From Carettochelys insculpta (taxonomy: Eukaryota; Chordata; Testudines; Carettochelyidae), in NCBI RefSeq assembly GCF_033958435.1, contig NC_134137.1, positions 64,496,001 through 64,560,000 of the forward strand: a stretch of DNA of 64,000 bases, given 5' to 3'. A model generated the notes under the pieces. The model was not told the origin of the DNA. It did not search any database and saw only the letters and a program-made list of their open reading frames with translations. Made by a program: the position numbers and the translations under genes. Below are positions 12,471 through 24,344 of this stretch, in pieces (the stretch's first letter is position 1; the number at the start of each line of letters is the position of its first letter).

Positions 12471-12790
12471 GAGATGTAGGGAGGAGAAAGTTGGCAGAGT
12501 CATGTGACTGGGTGAGGGCAGGCAAAAAGAGAACCGGGGGATGAGTCCAAAAAGGGTATTAGGAATATGGAGAAAATGGAAAAGGAAAGAGATTAAAAAG
12601 AAGAAGGGGGAAATAAAAAGAACCTGTGGAAAAAGGGGGAAAAAGTGATATATAGAAACGGACAGGCAAGTGGGAATAAGAGAGAGAGAAAAAGTGAACA
12701 GCAGACACCAAGAGTCAGAGGAAGAGAGATGGGAATAGAATTTTCAAAAAAGCTGAGTGAAGGAAGTGAAAAATAAACCAAGAGTAAAAT
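12471..12790. repeat. Purine-rich tract
   Basis: About 300 bases of plus-strand A/G-rich sequence with GAGAGAGAGAAAAAG and AAAAAGGGGGAAAAAG blocks. The apparent minus-strand frame is an all-pyrimidine translation and not a protein. Confidence 0.7.
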
Positions 12791-14135
12791 AAACTGATGG
12801 GCAAGTTAGAATGTTAACATTTTGAAGCCAAAATACGACAAAGTACAACAATTATTTTAGTTTACTAGAGTGTATATGTACAAACAATTTCACATGCGTT
12901 TGTAAAGATCTTCTGGAGAGACAGTCTTAGTTAGGGATATTTCTGGAGAGCAATTTAATTTTTATGCCTTTGGAATTCTCCAGTTTGCACAGAATAAAGC
13001 GTATTTAAAAATTCTTCTGGGGGAACCAGGCAAGCTCAGTTCTCAGCACAAGGTCTTTATCCTCCCTAGTACAATTTGCTCCATGTTTCTACCTTGCACT
13101 TTGGTGAAAACATCTTGCCCAGTCAGGATATATTTATCTACTCCTGGGGGATTGGAGGGGGATGTGAATCCCAGCTTCACCATCAGGCCCCACAGTGCTG
13201 TCTATGAGAGGTGGAGGTGGTGCAGAGGGAACCTACTTGGATTAGATATAATAAATCCATTATTGCCATACTCAAACATTGAAATATAATGAATCCACAA
13301 CGCCACTCCACCATCACTGAATGTTTAAGTATACTTGTTGGGTTTTTTCCCTCTGATGTCTGGTTTTTAGTCTTTTAAAACTTGAGCTGCTAAAGTCACT
13401 TTTTCCTGCTTTTCCCATTAGACATGAGAGTTTGATACATACATTTTAAAAAAATGAAAGTTGAGACTCAGGAGCTTGAGCTTAAAGAGAAATTGTAACT
13501 TTCATGGGACTTGCAATAAAACAGCGAGCGTTGGCCTCACTTTAAAACTGTTGGTGAACCACAGGCATAACTCATGCCCTTTTGGCAATATTCATGCACT
13601 CAGCATAGAGCTTTCTTTCAGACATAAATAAGACGATCCAGCAAGATTACATTTTTTTATTACAGCCAAAATGACATTTTTGTATTTCACTTATAGCCAC
13701 TGTTTTACTCCAGTTGCGTAAATAAAGTGCCAGGAGGCTAGTTGTCTTTTAAAAAAAAAACCAAAAAGCAAGACACCTTACAGCTGTTCTGTTTCACTCA
13801 ATAGTGAGCAGATACTTTAAAATGGTTTGATTCCACCAAGCTCTGCCTAAGAAGGGCTCATATTGCATCATTCTCATTTAATAAGAGTTCCATATTGTAA
13901 CCAGTGTAGAGAGCTGCTAAAATAACTAATGGCAGAATATGGCCTTTTCAATTTGCATCATAGTGCATCTTTCATTTCACTTATCGTTGCTTTGGTTTTA
14001 CAGTGTTGTTTTGCCATTCAGTTTTCAGTTTTTTATAACCTCTTCTCCCACATCCTCCTCCCCAAAATTAAATTGAATAATGCTGCTTGTGCCTGGTAAG
14101 TCAGGTTATGAGTCTCAATGTCAGGTGGACTTCTG
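12791..14135. other. No gene seen
   Basis: AT-rich DNA. No repeat was recognised apart from short A and T runs. Confidence 0.5.
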
Positions 14136-14139
14136 CCAT

Positions 14140-14620
14140 TGGGTAAGATTTTCAAAAGCAGCCAGTGATTTAGGTATCTAAATCCTATTTTCAAACATGA
14201 CTTGAACACTTAGGAGTCTAAGTCTATTGACTTTCAGTGATATGTAGGCCTCTAAGGGTACATTTACACTACCCAGTAGATTGAGCCAGTCAGGGTCAAT
14301 CTTCTGGAGTTTGATATTTCACACCTAGTGGGGAGGTGCAAAATCGAGCTCTCTGTGGTTGACAGTTGATCCCTGTACCCCTCAATCTCACAAAGAATAA
14401 GTGAGGTTGAAGGGAGAGTTTCTCCCATTGACCTCCCTTTGTGAGGATGGCCGGGTAAGTCGATTGTAGATAAGTCAATTCCAGCTACATAATTGCCGTA
14501 GCTGGAATTTTGTATGTACGATCAACTTAACATCTAGTGTAGACGTGGCCTAAGTGCCCCATTACTTTTGAAAATGGGACTTAGGACCTAAATTGCCAGT
14601 TGCTGTTGAAAATTTCATTC
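14140..14620. repeat. Old inverted-repeat element, host of a MITE
   Basis: TTTTCAAAAGCAGCC and AATCCTATTTTCAAA at the left pair with TTTGAAAATGGGACTTAGG at the right (14567-14585). The two parts are separated by the MITE at 14256-14550, so this older foldback was split by it. Confidence 0.5.
14256..14550. mobile_element. 295-bp MITE, TSD TAA
   Basis: Ends GGGTACATTTACACTAC and CTAGTGTAGACGTGGCC are flanked by TAA (14253-14255, 14551-14553). It has a characteristic interior with CTGTACCCCTCAATCTCA and GTAAGTCGATTGTAGATAAG. Related copies are at 9375-9644 and 52086-52343. TAA is the preferred duplication of PIF/Harbinger elements. Confidence 0.8.
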
Positions 14621-15029
14621 ACTGGCTTCTATGGTAATGGAATTCAGGCTCTCGCTGAATAAGGTCCTCATCCATTGAACCCACCATTGCCCCTCATCCA
14701 GTAAGGAATGGGGAAGTAAGGGCAGACAGGTATTTCCCCACCCTGCCCCCTTTGAGAAAAGGCCAAATGGTCACCCTCAAACCCAGCAAATCCTCAGAAG
14801 TCACGAGAGGTCTGGCCCAAACTGTGCCCTTTTCTTCCGTGGGCTGGTGGAATGAAATGCAGGGCGTGCAGAAGATGGAAGGTCAGTCTTCTCAGCATTG
14901 CATCCTGTTTTCCGCAAGCCAGCAGAAGATGCCCCTCCTCTGACCAATAGGGGCTCATTTGTGATCATGATCCATGCAGTAGAAGGATGTTAGCCTTCTT
15001 TTGTGGTATTGTCTCTTTCCACAAGTGGA
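14621..15029. other. No gene seen
   Basis: No supportable feature in this interval. Confidence 0.45.
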
Positions 15030-15620
15030 AGTTAAACCCTAGTGAGGGGAATAGAAAGGAGCACAAACTCTGGTAAATAGAGTGAAAAAAATATAATTAG
15101 GAAGGCCAAGAAAGAAAGTGAAGAACAGCTAGCTAAAGACCCAAAAAGTAATAGCAAAATAAATTTTAAGTACGTTAGAAGCAGGAAGTCTGTCAAGCAG
15201 TCAGTGGGTCCACTGGACAATTGAGATGTTAAAGGAACGCAAACACCCAAAAGAGATTAGGCCATTGTGGAAAAACTAAATTAATTCTTTGCATTGGCTT
15301 TCAAAATTGAGGATGTCAGGGAGTTTCCCCAGTCGGAGGCATTCTTTTTAAATGACATATCTGAGGATCTGTCCCAGATCAACTTGTCATTAGAGGACAT
15401 TTTGGAACAAATTGATAAAGTAAACAATAATGAGTCACCAGGACTGGATGGTATTTACCCAGGAGTTCTGAAGGAACTCAAATGTGAAATTGCAGAACTG
15501 TTAACTGTGGTATGTACCCTATCTTTTAAATTAGCTTCTGTACCAGATGACTAGAGGATAGCTAATGATACACCAATTCTTTTGAAAATGCTTCAGAGGT
15601 GATCCCAGCAATTACATGGA
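15030..15620 (+). mobile_element. CR1 LINE fragment, start of reverse transcriptase
   Basis: The open stretch at 15294-15554 encodes NESPGLDGIYPGVLKELKCE, the conserved segment before the non-LTR reverse transcriptase fingers (SPGxDGIxxxxLK). The upstream part resembles the linker after the endonuclease. It ends in a stop at the VPDDW site and carries no full RT core, so it is a dead remnant. Confidence 0.8.
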
Positions 15621-16830
15621 AAGGATGAAGCACCCTGGAGCTTGGAGCAGAGGTGTGCTAAGGAGCAAAAACGATATGGGCCATGGGTGATGCAATTGCT
15701 GAACAGCACATGTGGACATGTAGGACTGGGGTCAGAAATGATATGGGGGATGCAGAGTGCATAATTAATTGCTGTGGAGCAAGGGGTATATGTGGCAGCA
15801 GGATGTCACAGAATTAATGGGTTGGGACTATGGGAGAGAATGGAAGCTCCGCACCTTCAGGCAGCCAGTGGAAACTCCTGCATGAGGATGGCGGGAGATT
15901 CAAATTCTTTTTACTCTCTGAATTTGGGAAACTTGGCAAAACTGCAGATGCTACACACCTCTCTGGGATGGGAAGGGGGAGTCTGAAAATCAACAAACTG
16001 ACCAAAGCCACATGACCTTCTAAAAAAACCAACTACTTTATGAGTTGTAGACCCATCTCCTGACTTACTGGGTCTGACTCAGTTTTTGAACTTTTGGAGT
16101 TGGTAATACTGTAGAAGGAAGCTTCTTTTATACCCAACCCCTCCTCATCTGGTCTTGCTAGTGCTCTGGACTCTGTTCATTGGGTCCCAACAAGACTGGC
16201 ATAGAGAGTGTCTGGGTGCATGTTTGACCCTCAACACTGGGAGGTAAGAGGAGGTCCAGCCAACTCTGTTACTGGAACTCTAGTCTGAAGCCCTAAACAA
16301 AGGGAGCTGTCTGGGTTTCTGTGACTAGCAGAACACCACTTCCTGCTCATCATCTACCTTGTCTTTCCCACAGGTGTGTTTGGTTCCAGAAAAAAATCTG
16401 TAACAGGTTCATACTGTCTCCAAAGACTTTCCCCAGCCCCACCAAACTTAAATGGCTAGTATGTTCTTACAAAAATGAACAGGGCATCAACCCTGGGAGA
16501 AGGGAAAGACTGCAAAAGGACGTAATGAGAGACAACGTCCAAGATCTATTAGGGCATAGTGGAGTTGCATGAATCTTTGCGAGAGAGAGGATGAGAAATT
16601 CCAGCTTGGTGCAGCATGCAAGCAGAAGACTATGCAGGGAATCTGAGTTAGAATGACCTTATTTGATTGACAGGCACAGAAGAGTTTCTGTGTGTTGGGC
16701 ACATAGGTGAAGGACATTGTCACTGCTGAGAGGTTAGACGTGAAAAGGAAGTTTCTTTAGCCAGGTCAGGTGCTGTTTAAAGTCTTACCAGCATTTTAGT
16801 GTATATTGGACCAATCTCTGTTCGGGTGAG
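15621..16830. other. No gene seen
   Basis: Unique-looking DNA. Short open frames on both strands are uninformative. Confidence 0.45.
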
Positions 16831-16834
16831 CAAC

Positions 16835-17000
16835 AAACATTTGTATTTACACGTAACCCATCTTCTCGTCCTGAAGAGCTGTTTAGAAATTCAAAAGCTT
16901 GTCTCTTTCATCAACAGAAGTTGGTTCAACCAAAGTTATTATCTCACCAACTTTGTCTTTGTGATATCGTGGGACCAACAAAGCTATGAAATTGCACAGA
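16835..17000 (-). repeat. Interspersed turtle repeat
   Basis: Read on the minus strand it runs from a GCTTTGTTGGTCCCACGATA block through an AACTTTGGTTGAACCAACTT-like block to AAGCTTTTGAATTTC, the same order as 61644-61890. It is a retroelement-like family whose head resembles the turtle SINE (GTAGCNNTGTTGGTCC). Confidence 0.55.
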
Positions 17001-18280
17001 ATGTTTTTGCAGAGAGGGAGGCATAGATGGCAGATCACATTCATGAGTGTTTTCAGTGACAAACGTAGCTTATTAGTACAAATTTTCTGCTCTTCATGAC
17101 CTGCAGCATGAAGCATATTCACTTACACAGCTCAGCTTTTCCATAAAATGTTAACATAGCTTTGCTTTTGCCAAGCCTTTTTACTAGAAAGGAGATAATA
17201 TGGCTCTCTGCCCTCATGAAGAGGCAATGCCAATTGTCTTCCATTAGAGTTGGGCTGAGTAACAATCGTAATATGTTGCCCATGTATATTATATTACTGT
17301 TTCCTACTCTACTGCTTCAAGCAAGGGATGTTTAATCAGCATCCTTCAGATATAATACCTTCTACCATGGCATCAGAAAACCCTGCTTAATCAGCGTGGA
17401 CTGGGTCCACAGTTCTTGCACAGGGTCCCCATCTCAGGGGATCTCCAACTGCTGGGGTTTGTGGGGTGGATACACAAACACAGGGACAGAAAAAGGTCAG
17501 GACTGGGTGTCATGAGGAAAATGGTCCCACCTGCATTCTGGAGTGAGAAACAACAGCCTGGAGCTGGGAGGTAGGCCCAGCCCTGTGGGACAGGGGCAGC
17601 TGTGGGATGAGCACCTGATTCTCTCCTGGGCAACTGCCCAAGTGCTCAGCTTACAGGGAACACTGGACCCAATCCTCTGGAGGAAGAGAAGGTGATGATG
17701 GTATGGAAATTCCCATAGTACACAGCCCCACAAAATTTTTTAATTCAGTTGTGGGTCTCAGTTCGTCTGTCCTTAGCAGTACATGTACACTACTGTGAAA
17801 AGCCGCTCACTTACAGTGACTAGCTATACTGCAAAACGTGTTTTGGAAGCAAACATTTCATCCGCCGAACCCTTCTTGAATACAGTACTCTGTACAGAGA
17901 TGCTTAAGGAGATCAGTTATGCACATCATCAACACTGTGGTAAATGAACCTCACGCAACAGGAGAATAATCACCAGTTGCATCTAATTTCATGTTCTAGA
18001 AAGCTGCGATTTGCTGAACTGTAGAGGATGTAAATAACACAATGTCATGAAAGAACCTTAACTGGGATAGGTTTAATGAGTACTTAAGCTTGGTGGTTTG
18101 CAATGAAACAACATTTTTAGGTCTCACAAGCAGTAGATTGCAGAACTCCAGCAGAAAAAGAGGTAGTGAACATGACTTTGAGTTCAAATGATATGTAAGG
18201 GAAAGGCTTTTTGTTATGGTCAGGGTATTTTTACACCACATGAATTAGTGATCGTGTATACATCCACTATTTTTTTTTGT
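17001..18280. other. No gene seen
   Basis: No supportable exon or repeat. Confidence 0.45.
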
Positions 18281-18400
18281 GAAGAAAAAAAAAAGAGGAG
18301 CCGGTACTCTGCCAGCTCCCCACCCTTCCCCCCAGCCAATCCCATGGCTGGCGCAGCAAAAGTGCTTAGTACCAGCAAGTACCGGCACAAAAAAAGCACA
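18281..18400. repeat. Short foldback element, copy 1
   Basis: An A-run, then GCCGGTACTCTGCCAGCTCC, the middle CCAGCCAATCCCATGGCTGG and the end GTACCAGCAAGTACCGGCAC. The ends are inverted (CCGGTACT/AGTACCGG). A second copy with the same middle is at 21700-21815. Confidence 0.6.
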
Positions 18401-18626
18401 GTATATACCCTGGCTTCCTCGGTGGCTAACCCATACTGGAGTCATGGCTGCCAGATCTAGACTAATATCCTTACCTCTGCCAACCCATGCTGTAATCATA
18501 CCTTCGCTTGTGGTGTAGATACATGCTCAATGACTCTATCACCTGTCTCTAAGCTCCATCTCTTCCTGCCCCTTCTACTCTTGGGTCATTCTGAACACTG
18601 TCCTAGTGTCTATGCTATGCACTATA

Positions 18627-18850
18627 CCCAGGGTGGGCAGTACGCCTCCCCTGGGCCAGATGTGGTTCACCAGGGTTAGCGCCTGGTGGGCTGCCAGACC
18701 TTTTATTTACCTGAGTGTTTGGAGACACAGCTGCTTGCAGTGCCCAGTGGCCACAGTTTGCCATTCCCAACAACAGGGAGCTGTGGAAAGTGGCACGGGA
18801 CATGCCGCTGCTTCCACCGGCTCCCATTGGCCAGAAACTTTGCTATGGAT
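18627..18850. repeat. hAT-like non-autonomous fragment
   Basis: GGGCCAGATGTGGTTCACCA followed by CACAGTTTGCCATTCCCAAC and CCGGCTCCCATTGGCC is the order of a common GC-rich turtle hAT-derived repeat as I remember it. One end is missing. Confidence 0.4.
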
Positions 18851-18884
18851 TAAAGCTGGCTAGGAGACCAGCAAGAGAGGCTAT

Positions 18885-19835
18885 GGCTACATTATGAGAT
18901 ACATTTAAGGCAGTGAAGTCGGTATTAGCATGTGACTGTCTTCACTTTAAATACCATTAGCTCGATCTTGGGAGCACTAATATTGAGATTACAATATTGT
19001 CGTTACCTGATGGGTACAGCGTCAAGCTCAAATTCAAAAGTTCAATTAAAGGCCAGTGTGGAAGTGCTACATCTTAAAATGGAATTTATTAGCCTCCAGA
19101 GGTGTCCTGTATGTAACCCACAATGCCCCTCAGTTCTCCGCTCTGGCCGCCGCTTTCCAGGTGTCCCGGAATTAGGTAACAGGAAGACCATGAATTTCAA
19201 ATCAGGACCAGGAAGCCTGTGATTGTGGGCTCACGTTTGTATGAGAGCCTGAGAAATGTCTGTCTTTGCTGCTAGCACTGTAAGCACGTCTACCCATTAC
19301 AAATATCCCCTGCAGGGAGATTGTGGCTTCTGTCTCTACACTTTTTTTTTTTCTGCTCTGCCTGGTGCCAGCCACCAGCCTGCTGCACCAAATGGCAGCA
19401 AGGCTGTTGTGGGGGTCATGCTTGCATAAGAGGCTGAGAAACCTCTTCTCAGTGGTTTATATTTGTGCGTGACCTCCTCCCTTCCCCACATGTGCCACAC
19501 AGCTGGGGTCTTTTCCTCACTCAGCCACATCAAGTGGGTGGCCCCCAACCCAATAAAAGGATGTGCCTGCCGTTCGGTGCTGACCCCCTGCCAGGCAGCA
19601 CCATGTCATAGATTGCACACGGTTAGGGCTCCAAGAGTGGGAAAGAATTTTGGGGACTTGCAGCTGCCAGGGGGAGGTCTCCCCTGGTGGCTAAGATAGT
19701 TGGGGGAGACCACTTCAACTGCTTCCCCACTAAATGCCCCCCCATACCCTTAGCAAGGGACCAGTGGTGTTTGCAGCTGCCAGAGGGAAGTCTTATATAG
19801 GGTTCTCATTTGAGTCTTAACTCAGGTAAAGGACC
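18885..19835. other. No gene seen; possible decayed MITE at left
   Basis: GGCTACATTATGAGATACAT at 18885 resembles a MITE end, but the partner end could not be fixed. The remainder holds no supportable feature. Confidence 0.35.
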
Positions 19836-19839
19836 TGAG

Positions 19840-20450
19840 TGTTACTGTAGATCGTCTGTAACATTTTTGGTTAATGCAAAGCCGTGAGAGAAACAAAAAC
19901 ACACTGAACAAAATGTAGTGATGCTCAGAGAATTAGATGAAGATTACCAAAATTTTATAATATCATCTAAATTCCCTGCTGTGGCCTCATCTTGAATGCT
20001 GTTTATAGAATTAACCATTGTCAGGGAACCCATCCTTTATCTCTAAAACAGTTTTCCCCAACACCGTTAATCTCAGAAAGAATATTGCAGAATTAGAGAG
20101 TTGAGAGAAAGACAACGAGAATGAAGAGGAATTGAAAAGACTGGGATTAATTATTTTAAAGAAGAGACAAATAAGAGGACACATGACAAAAGTTTATAAA
20201 ACAAGGGATGGTTTAGAGAAAGTAGATCAGGAACTTCTGTTTTCTACATAGCATAAATAAAACTACGAGGACAGTCAAAGAAATTCAAAAGTAGCACATT
20301 CAAAACTGATAGCAGGAAACTTTTTTTTTCAAGAATGCATAATTAGACTGCAGACTCCCTTGCCACAGGAAGTCACAGTGGCAAAGATCTTAGCTGGATT
20401 CAGACTGAGATTAGGCATTTCTACACATAAGAATATCCAAATTTATCCTA
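19840..20450 (+). repeat. Old CR1/L3-like LINE 3' region
   Basis: The run includes AGAGGACACATGACAAAAGT, TTTATAAAACAAGGGATGG and CTTGCCACAGGAAGTCACAG, the order found in the 3' part of ancient CR1/L3 LINEs. It is too diverged to translate. Confidence 0.45.
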
Positions 20451-21695
20451 ATAAATGATGACAAATATGCTTCAGGCTTCAACATTTAAGGCAATGTAAC
20501 TATTAGAGATCTCAATGAGACCTACCTGAAGACAGACTGCTGTATATCTACTTACTGTGGGTTCTGAAATATCTCGTAGTGGCCGCTTTCGGAGACAGAA
20601 TACTGAACTCCCTGGTGAATGAAGCCAAGGGTCAGCACCACAGTCAACTAAAAATTATTAGAGCCAAGGACCAAGTCAGCATCAGGTGCTGGAGCCAGTA
20701 CTGTTACCTTATGACTGGAAGCAAGATATAAGGGCTGGAACTGGAGCAGAGGTAAGGCTCAAACATGGAGCAGCAAAATGGAAAAGGAGCAAAGACAAGG
20801 CTGAGGCTGGAGGCAGGAGTGGAACAAGAACAGGGCTGGGTGCAGGACGTAGGCATAAGTGGGGCCCGAGGCAGGCAGAACAGGAAATCACCTTGTTGCT
20901 TAGTCAACCTTACTGTGCTTGCTTCTGACTTAAACAGAATGTTTGATGTAGCTGGGTAAGTCCCCCAAGCAGGGCTTCCGAGGGGGTTTCCTTGGCTTAG
21001 GAGGACTACAGCCTAGGTTCTAGGTCACTAGGTTTCAGCAGGCACTGGGTGGAAGTTAGGATGGGGCAGCTATGTAGGGATTCCCAGGCCTGGGTTTGAG
21101 ATGTGGGGCATTGGATGCCCTATTTGTGTATGATCTAGACAGGATGGCAGATGGGGGAGGAGGTGGGCAAAGGGGGCAGTTGCCCCGAGGCCCAGCATTT
21201 CACACGGGCCCAGACCTCAGGGTCCTTCTGCAAAGCTGTGGAATGCTGTGCTGCCACAGAGTATGTGGCTCAGGGTGGCAGGGAGAGGATGTTCAAGTTT
21301 TGTCCCATCACTAGTACTATTAGCAACGTACTGTATTCCTAGCACGTGAAACGAGATTCTGAGCATAGGAAATTAATGAGAGTTTTCCCATTGACTTGTA
21401 TGAAGCCAGGATTCCACCCTGAATTCCCATAGTACTTTGGGTCATTTTTATTTACCAAGACCCAGAGTTTGTTTCAATTCTGGCAGGGTAGGGGTGGATT
21501 AAAGTAGGTGTAAATTACATCCACACCCAATTTAGAGCACTTTTTACCCTGAGACTTAGTGTCACTGGACTAAGACCTGAAACTGTAATTGTTTAAATTA
21601 AAAAGAGAAGTGGCATAAATTGTGGGGTGGAGGGAGGGGGGTATGTTTCTCATCTATACATGGGAGAAACAGAGAAATGCTTTTAAGAAGTGCCT
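20451..21695. other. No gene seen
   Basis: No supportable gene. A purine-rich patch lies at 20720-20880. Confidence 0.45.
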
Positions 21696-21699
21696 TTTA

Positions 21700-21815
21700 A
21701 AAAAAACAAAAAGCCAGTACTCAGCTGGCTCCTCATCCCCCAACCCCAGCCAATGCCATGACTGGGGATGCCGAGTCGCTGGTACTCAGTACCAGCAAGT
21801 ACCAGCACATATTAG
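21700..21815. repeat. Short foldback element, copy 2
   Basis: It follows the same order as 18281-18400: A-run, GCCAGTACTCAGCTGGCTCC, CCAGCCAATGCCATGACTGG, GTACCAGCAAGTACCAGCAC. It supports a small repeat family. Confidence 0.6.
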
Positions 21816-21819
21816 TGCT

Positions 21820-23380
21820 GCTTTTAAGAGACATGAAGAGGAAGTGGAAAGAGCTCTACATTTCAATGTGACCTACTCTGTGTGAGTAATCAGGTGATGG
21901 GGGGGGGTTACCCAAAGTAAGTAATATTTCCTTATAAAGACAAAATCTATCTCACTGCTAGATGACGTTTGACACTCTAGTCACTTCCTTCACTGAGGTC
22001 ACATTCTGAAGGTTGACAAGTTGCACTTCAGATCGGAAAAGAAGATTTTCCAATCTGCTTCAACTTAGTTTTTTACAGCGTTCAAACAAGGTAATGTTAT
22101 AAAAATTATTTTCTTTCAGTTTGAGTTGCATCTCACTCTTTGTTTAGTCTGCCAGGTAGTTTGACACATAGAGTTAGACTTCTGGCATGCTTAGACATCT
22201 GCTATTTTTCAGTGCACACACCCTCAATGTGTGTTCTAACAGTTTAACTGCACAGGAAACCTGTGGTCACCAGAAGCAAGAGCCGAGGATCAGTAACAGC
22301 ATGAACCATTTTTCAGCTGGGCGTAAATTATTTCTGTAAACCTCTGGGAGTATATGTGATGTGTTTTTCTGGTATATTGCTGTTTGTTCGGTTTGTAGTG
22401 GAGTTATTGGCTGTATCTGATCCATTGGAAAATGTTGAGAGAATAAGTAAATACTAATCATTTAGGCTGTAGGATGGAGTGACGTGCTAATGTAGTTTAA
22501 TTTTAGTTCCGTGGTCTAAGAAAGGCCGGCATTTTCCAGCAAATTTATTTTTTCTGTTATGGCTTAAAATACGCTATGTTGCATGTTAGGAAGTCAGACA
22601 AGCTAACCTGTTATGATCTATCTGATTTCACTGTGCTGTCCCTACCCAGATCATGGAAGCCACATCGGGCTATCAATTTCAGGGCAGAATTTATTACTGA
22701 TTTCAGCGGGCGATTCTGCTTCAAAATTGATCACATGGGACAGCTCCAGAATAATACTTGGTTTTTAAGAGCTTGAACCAAAGTGCATTTAAATCCATCA
22801 TAGTGTTGCCTTTGACTTCAGTGGGCTTTGATTTAGACTCTACGTTTATGGTGTGTTAATGTCTCTGGATTCTCTAGGTTGCATTATGTCTTCTGAGCAT
22901 TCAGGTGACATTTGCACAAAGTAAGGACCTTCTTGGTGATCCTTCCATTCCATAATTTACATAGACTTTACTGCCTTCATCGACCAGGCAGGTGTGGGTT
23001 GTCTCTGAAGTTAAACCAAATTTCACTAACCATTGGTTGTGTACATTGTAGAACATGTTGTCTCTGGATGACTTTGGTTTCCAAAACATAAATAAAATGA
23101 GATGTCATGTTCTAAATATATCACACTAAAATTTCAAGAAACAATGACAAATATGTATTAACCAAGATACAAAATCTCGGTTAATGTGCCACACAATTCC
23201 TTAGTCCTCATTTGGGCAAAAATTCACTGACATCAAAGGGAGCTGTCTCAATGCAGGATTTGTCCACTAGTTGCTGCGAAAAATCAAGTGAAGATCATCT
23301 TAAAGACAAATGAGGTGACTTCTTTAGGGACTAGGTTGGATTATGAAAGGGGTTTAGGGGATGCAGCCTGGGGCCCTGAG
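21820..23380. other. No gene seen
   Basis: AT-rich DNA with no recognised repeat and no exon-like structure that I trust. Confidence 0.45.
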
Positions 23381-23399
23381 ATGCAGCCATTAAAACTTC

Positions 23400-24340
23400 C
23401 ATGTGCTGCAGCTGTGCCTGTTGGGGAGAATGACTACTTGGCTGGGGGAGAGGGGTGCGTCACAGCTTTGCGTGCTGCTATCCCTCTTCTCTTCCTCCAC
23501 ACCTGAGCTCTGTGTGTCGCTGCTCGAGGTTACAGTCTCCATCCCCATGCTCCCATTGCCGGGGAATCACGGCCAGTGGGAACTGTGGGGAGCAATGCCT
23601 GCAAATACAGGACTGCACAAAGTGATCTGTTCCTCCCCCCCGCCCCCGGGAAATGTGCCAGATAAATATCGCAATCCCCTGCCCACTCCTGCAACCCCTT
23701 CCCCCCAGGCCCTGCACCCTGTGCCCCCAGCTCATTCCTGCATCCTCCCTCTTGCCCATACCCCACCCTCCAAGCTTGCTCCTGCACCCAGGGAAGCCTA
23801 TAACCTCTGTAGGCTGCTTGGCAAGGTGTGGTGGGGGCTTGGCTCCCTGCTCCCAGAAGGGGTAGGGCTTTGAGCAAAAAGGGTGGGACTGGGGGCAGCA
23901 GCCCTCCACACTATCCAGAGCACAATGTTCCCTACCCCCTACAGCCCTTAACCACGTGGTGCACAGAGCATGGTGCTCTGGTGGTGATTTAAAGGGACCA
24001 GGGCTCTGGACAGCACCACGCCACAGTAGCATCAGTGGTGCCCGGGAGTCCTGGGCTCCTTTGAATCACCAGGCTCCAGAGCAGCTGTCCCCTTTCCCCT
24101 TACAATCCCATCGGCCAGCCTGCCTGAACCCTCCTTTCTGCCAAGACCCTGCACCCACCACACCCAGCCTGCTCCTGCATCCTATCTCCCTCCCAGACCT
24201 TGCACTGCCATCCACTCCTGCACTCTACTTCTCACCAAAATCCCATACTCACACCTTGATCCTGCGCCTTATCTCCCACCCATACCCTGCACCCCCACCC
24301 TGCTCTCCAGCAGACCCCTCCTGCACACTGAACCCCTCAT
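23400..24340. repeat. C-rich degenerate tandem region
   Basis: CTCCTGCAYCC-like units recur about ten times between 23680 and 24330 (for example 23760-23800, 24150-24190, 24210-24240). They explain the long proline- and glycine-rich frames on both strands. The left part has CTCCCATTGCCGGGGAATCA, typical of GC-rich turtle hAT-derived repeats. A related segment is at 26540-26780. Confidence 0.55.
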
Positions 24341-24344
24341 TTTT

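Noticed and set aside
23478..24032. A 184-codon minus-strand frame and plus-strand frames of 156 and 175 codons
   Set aside because: They lie in the C-rich degenerate repeat, are low complexity and are mutually overlapping.
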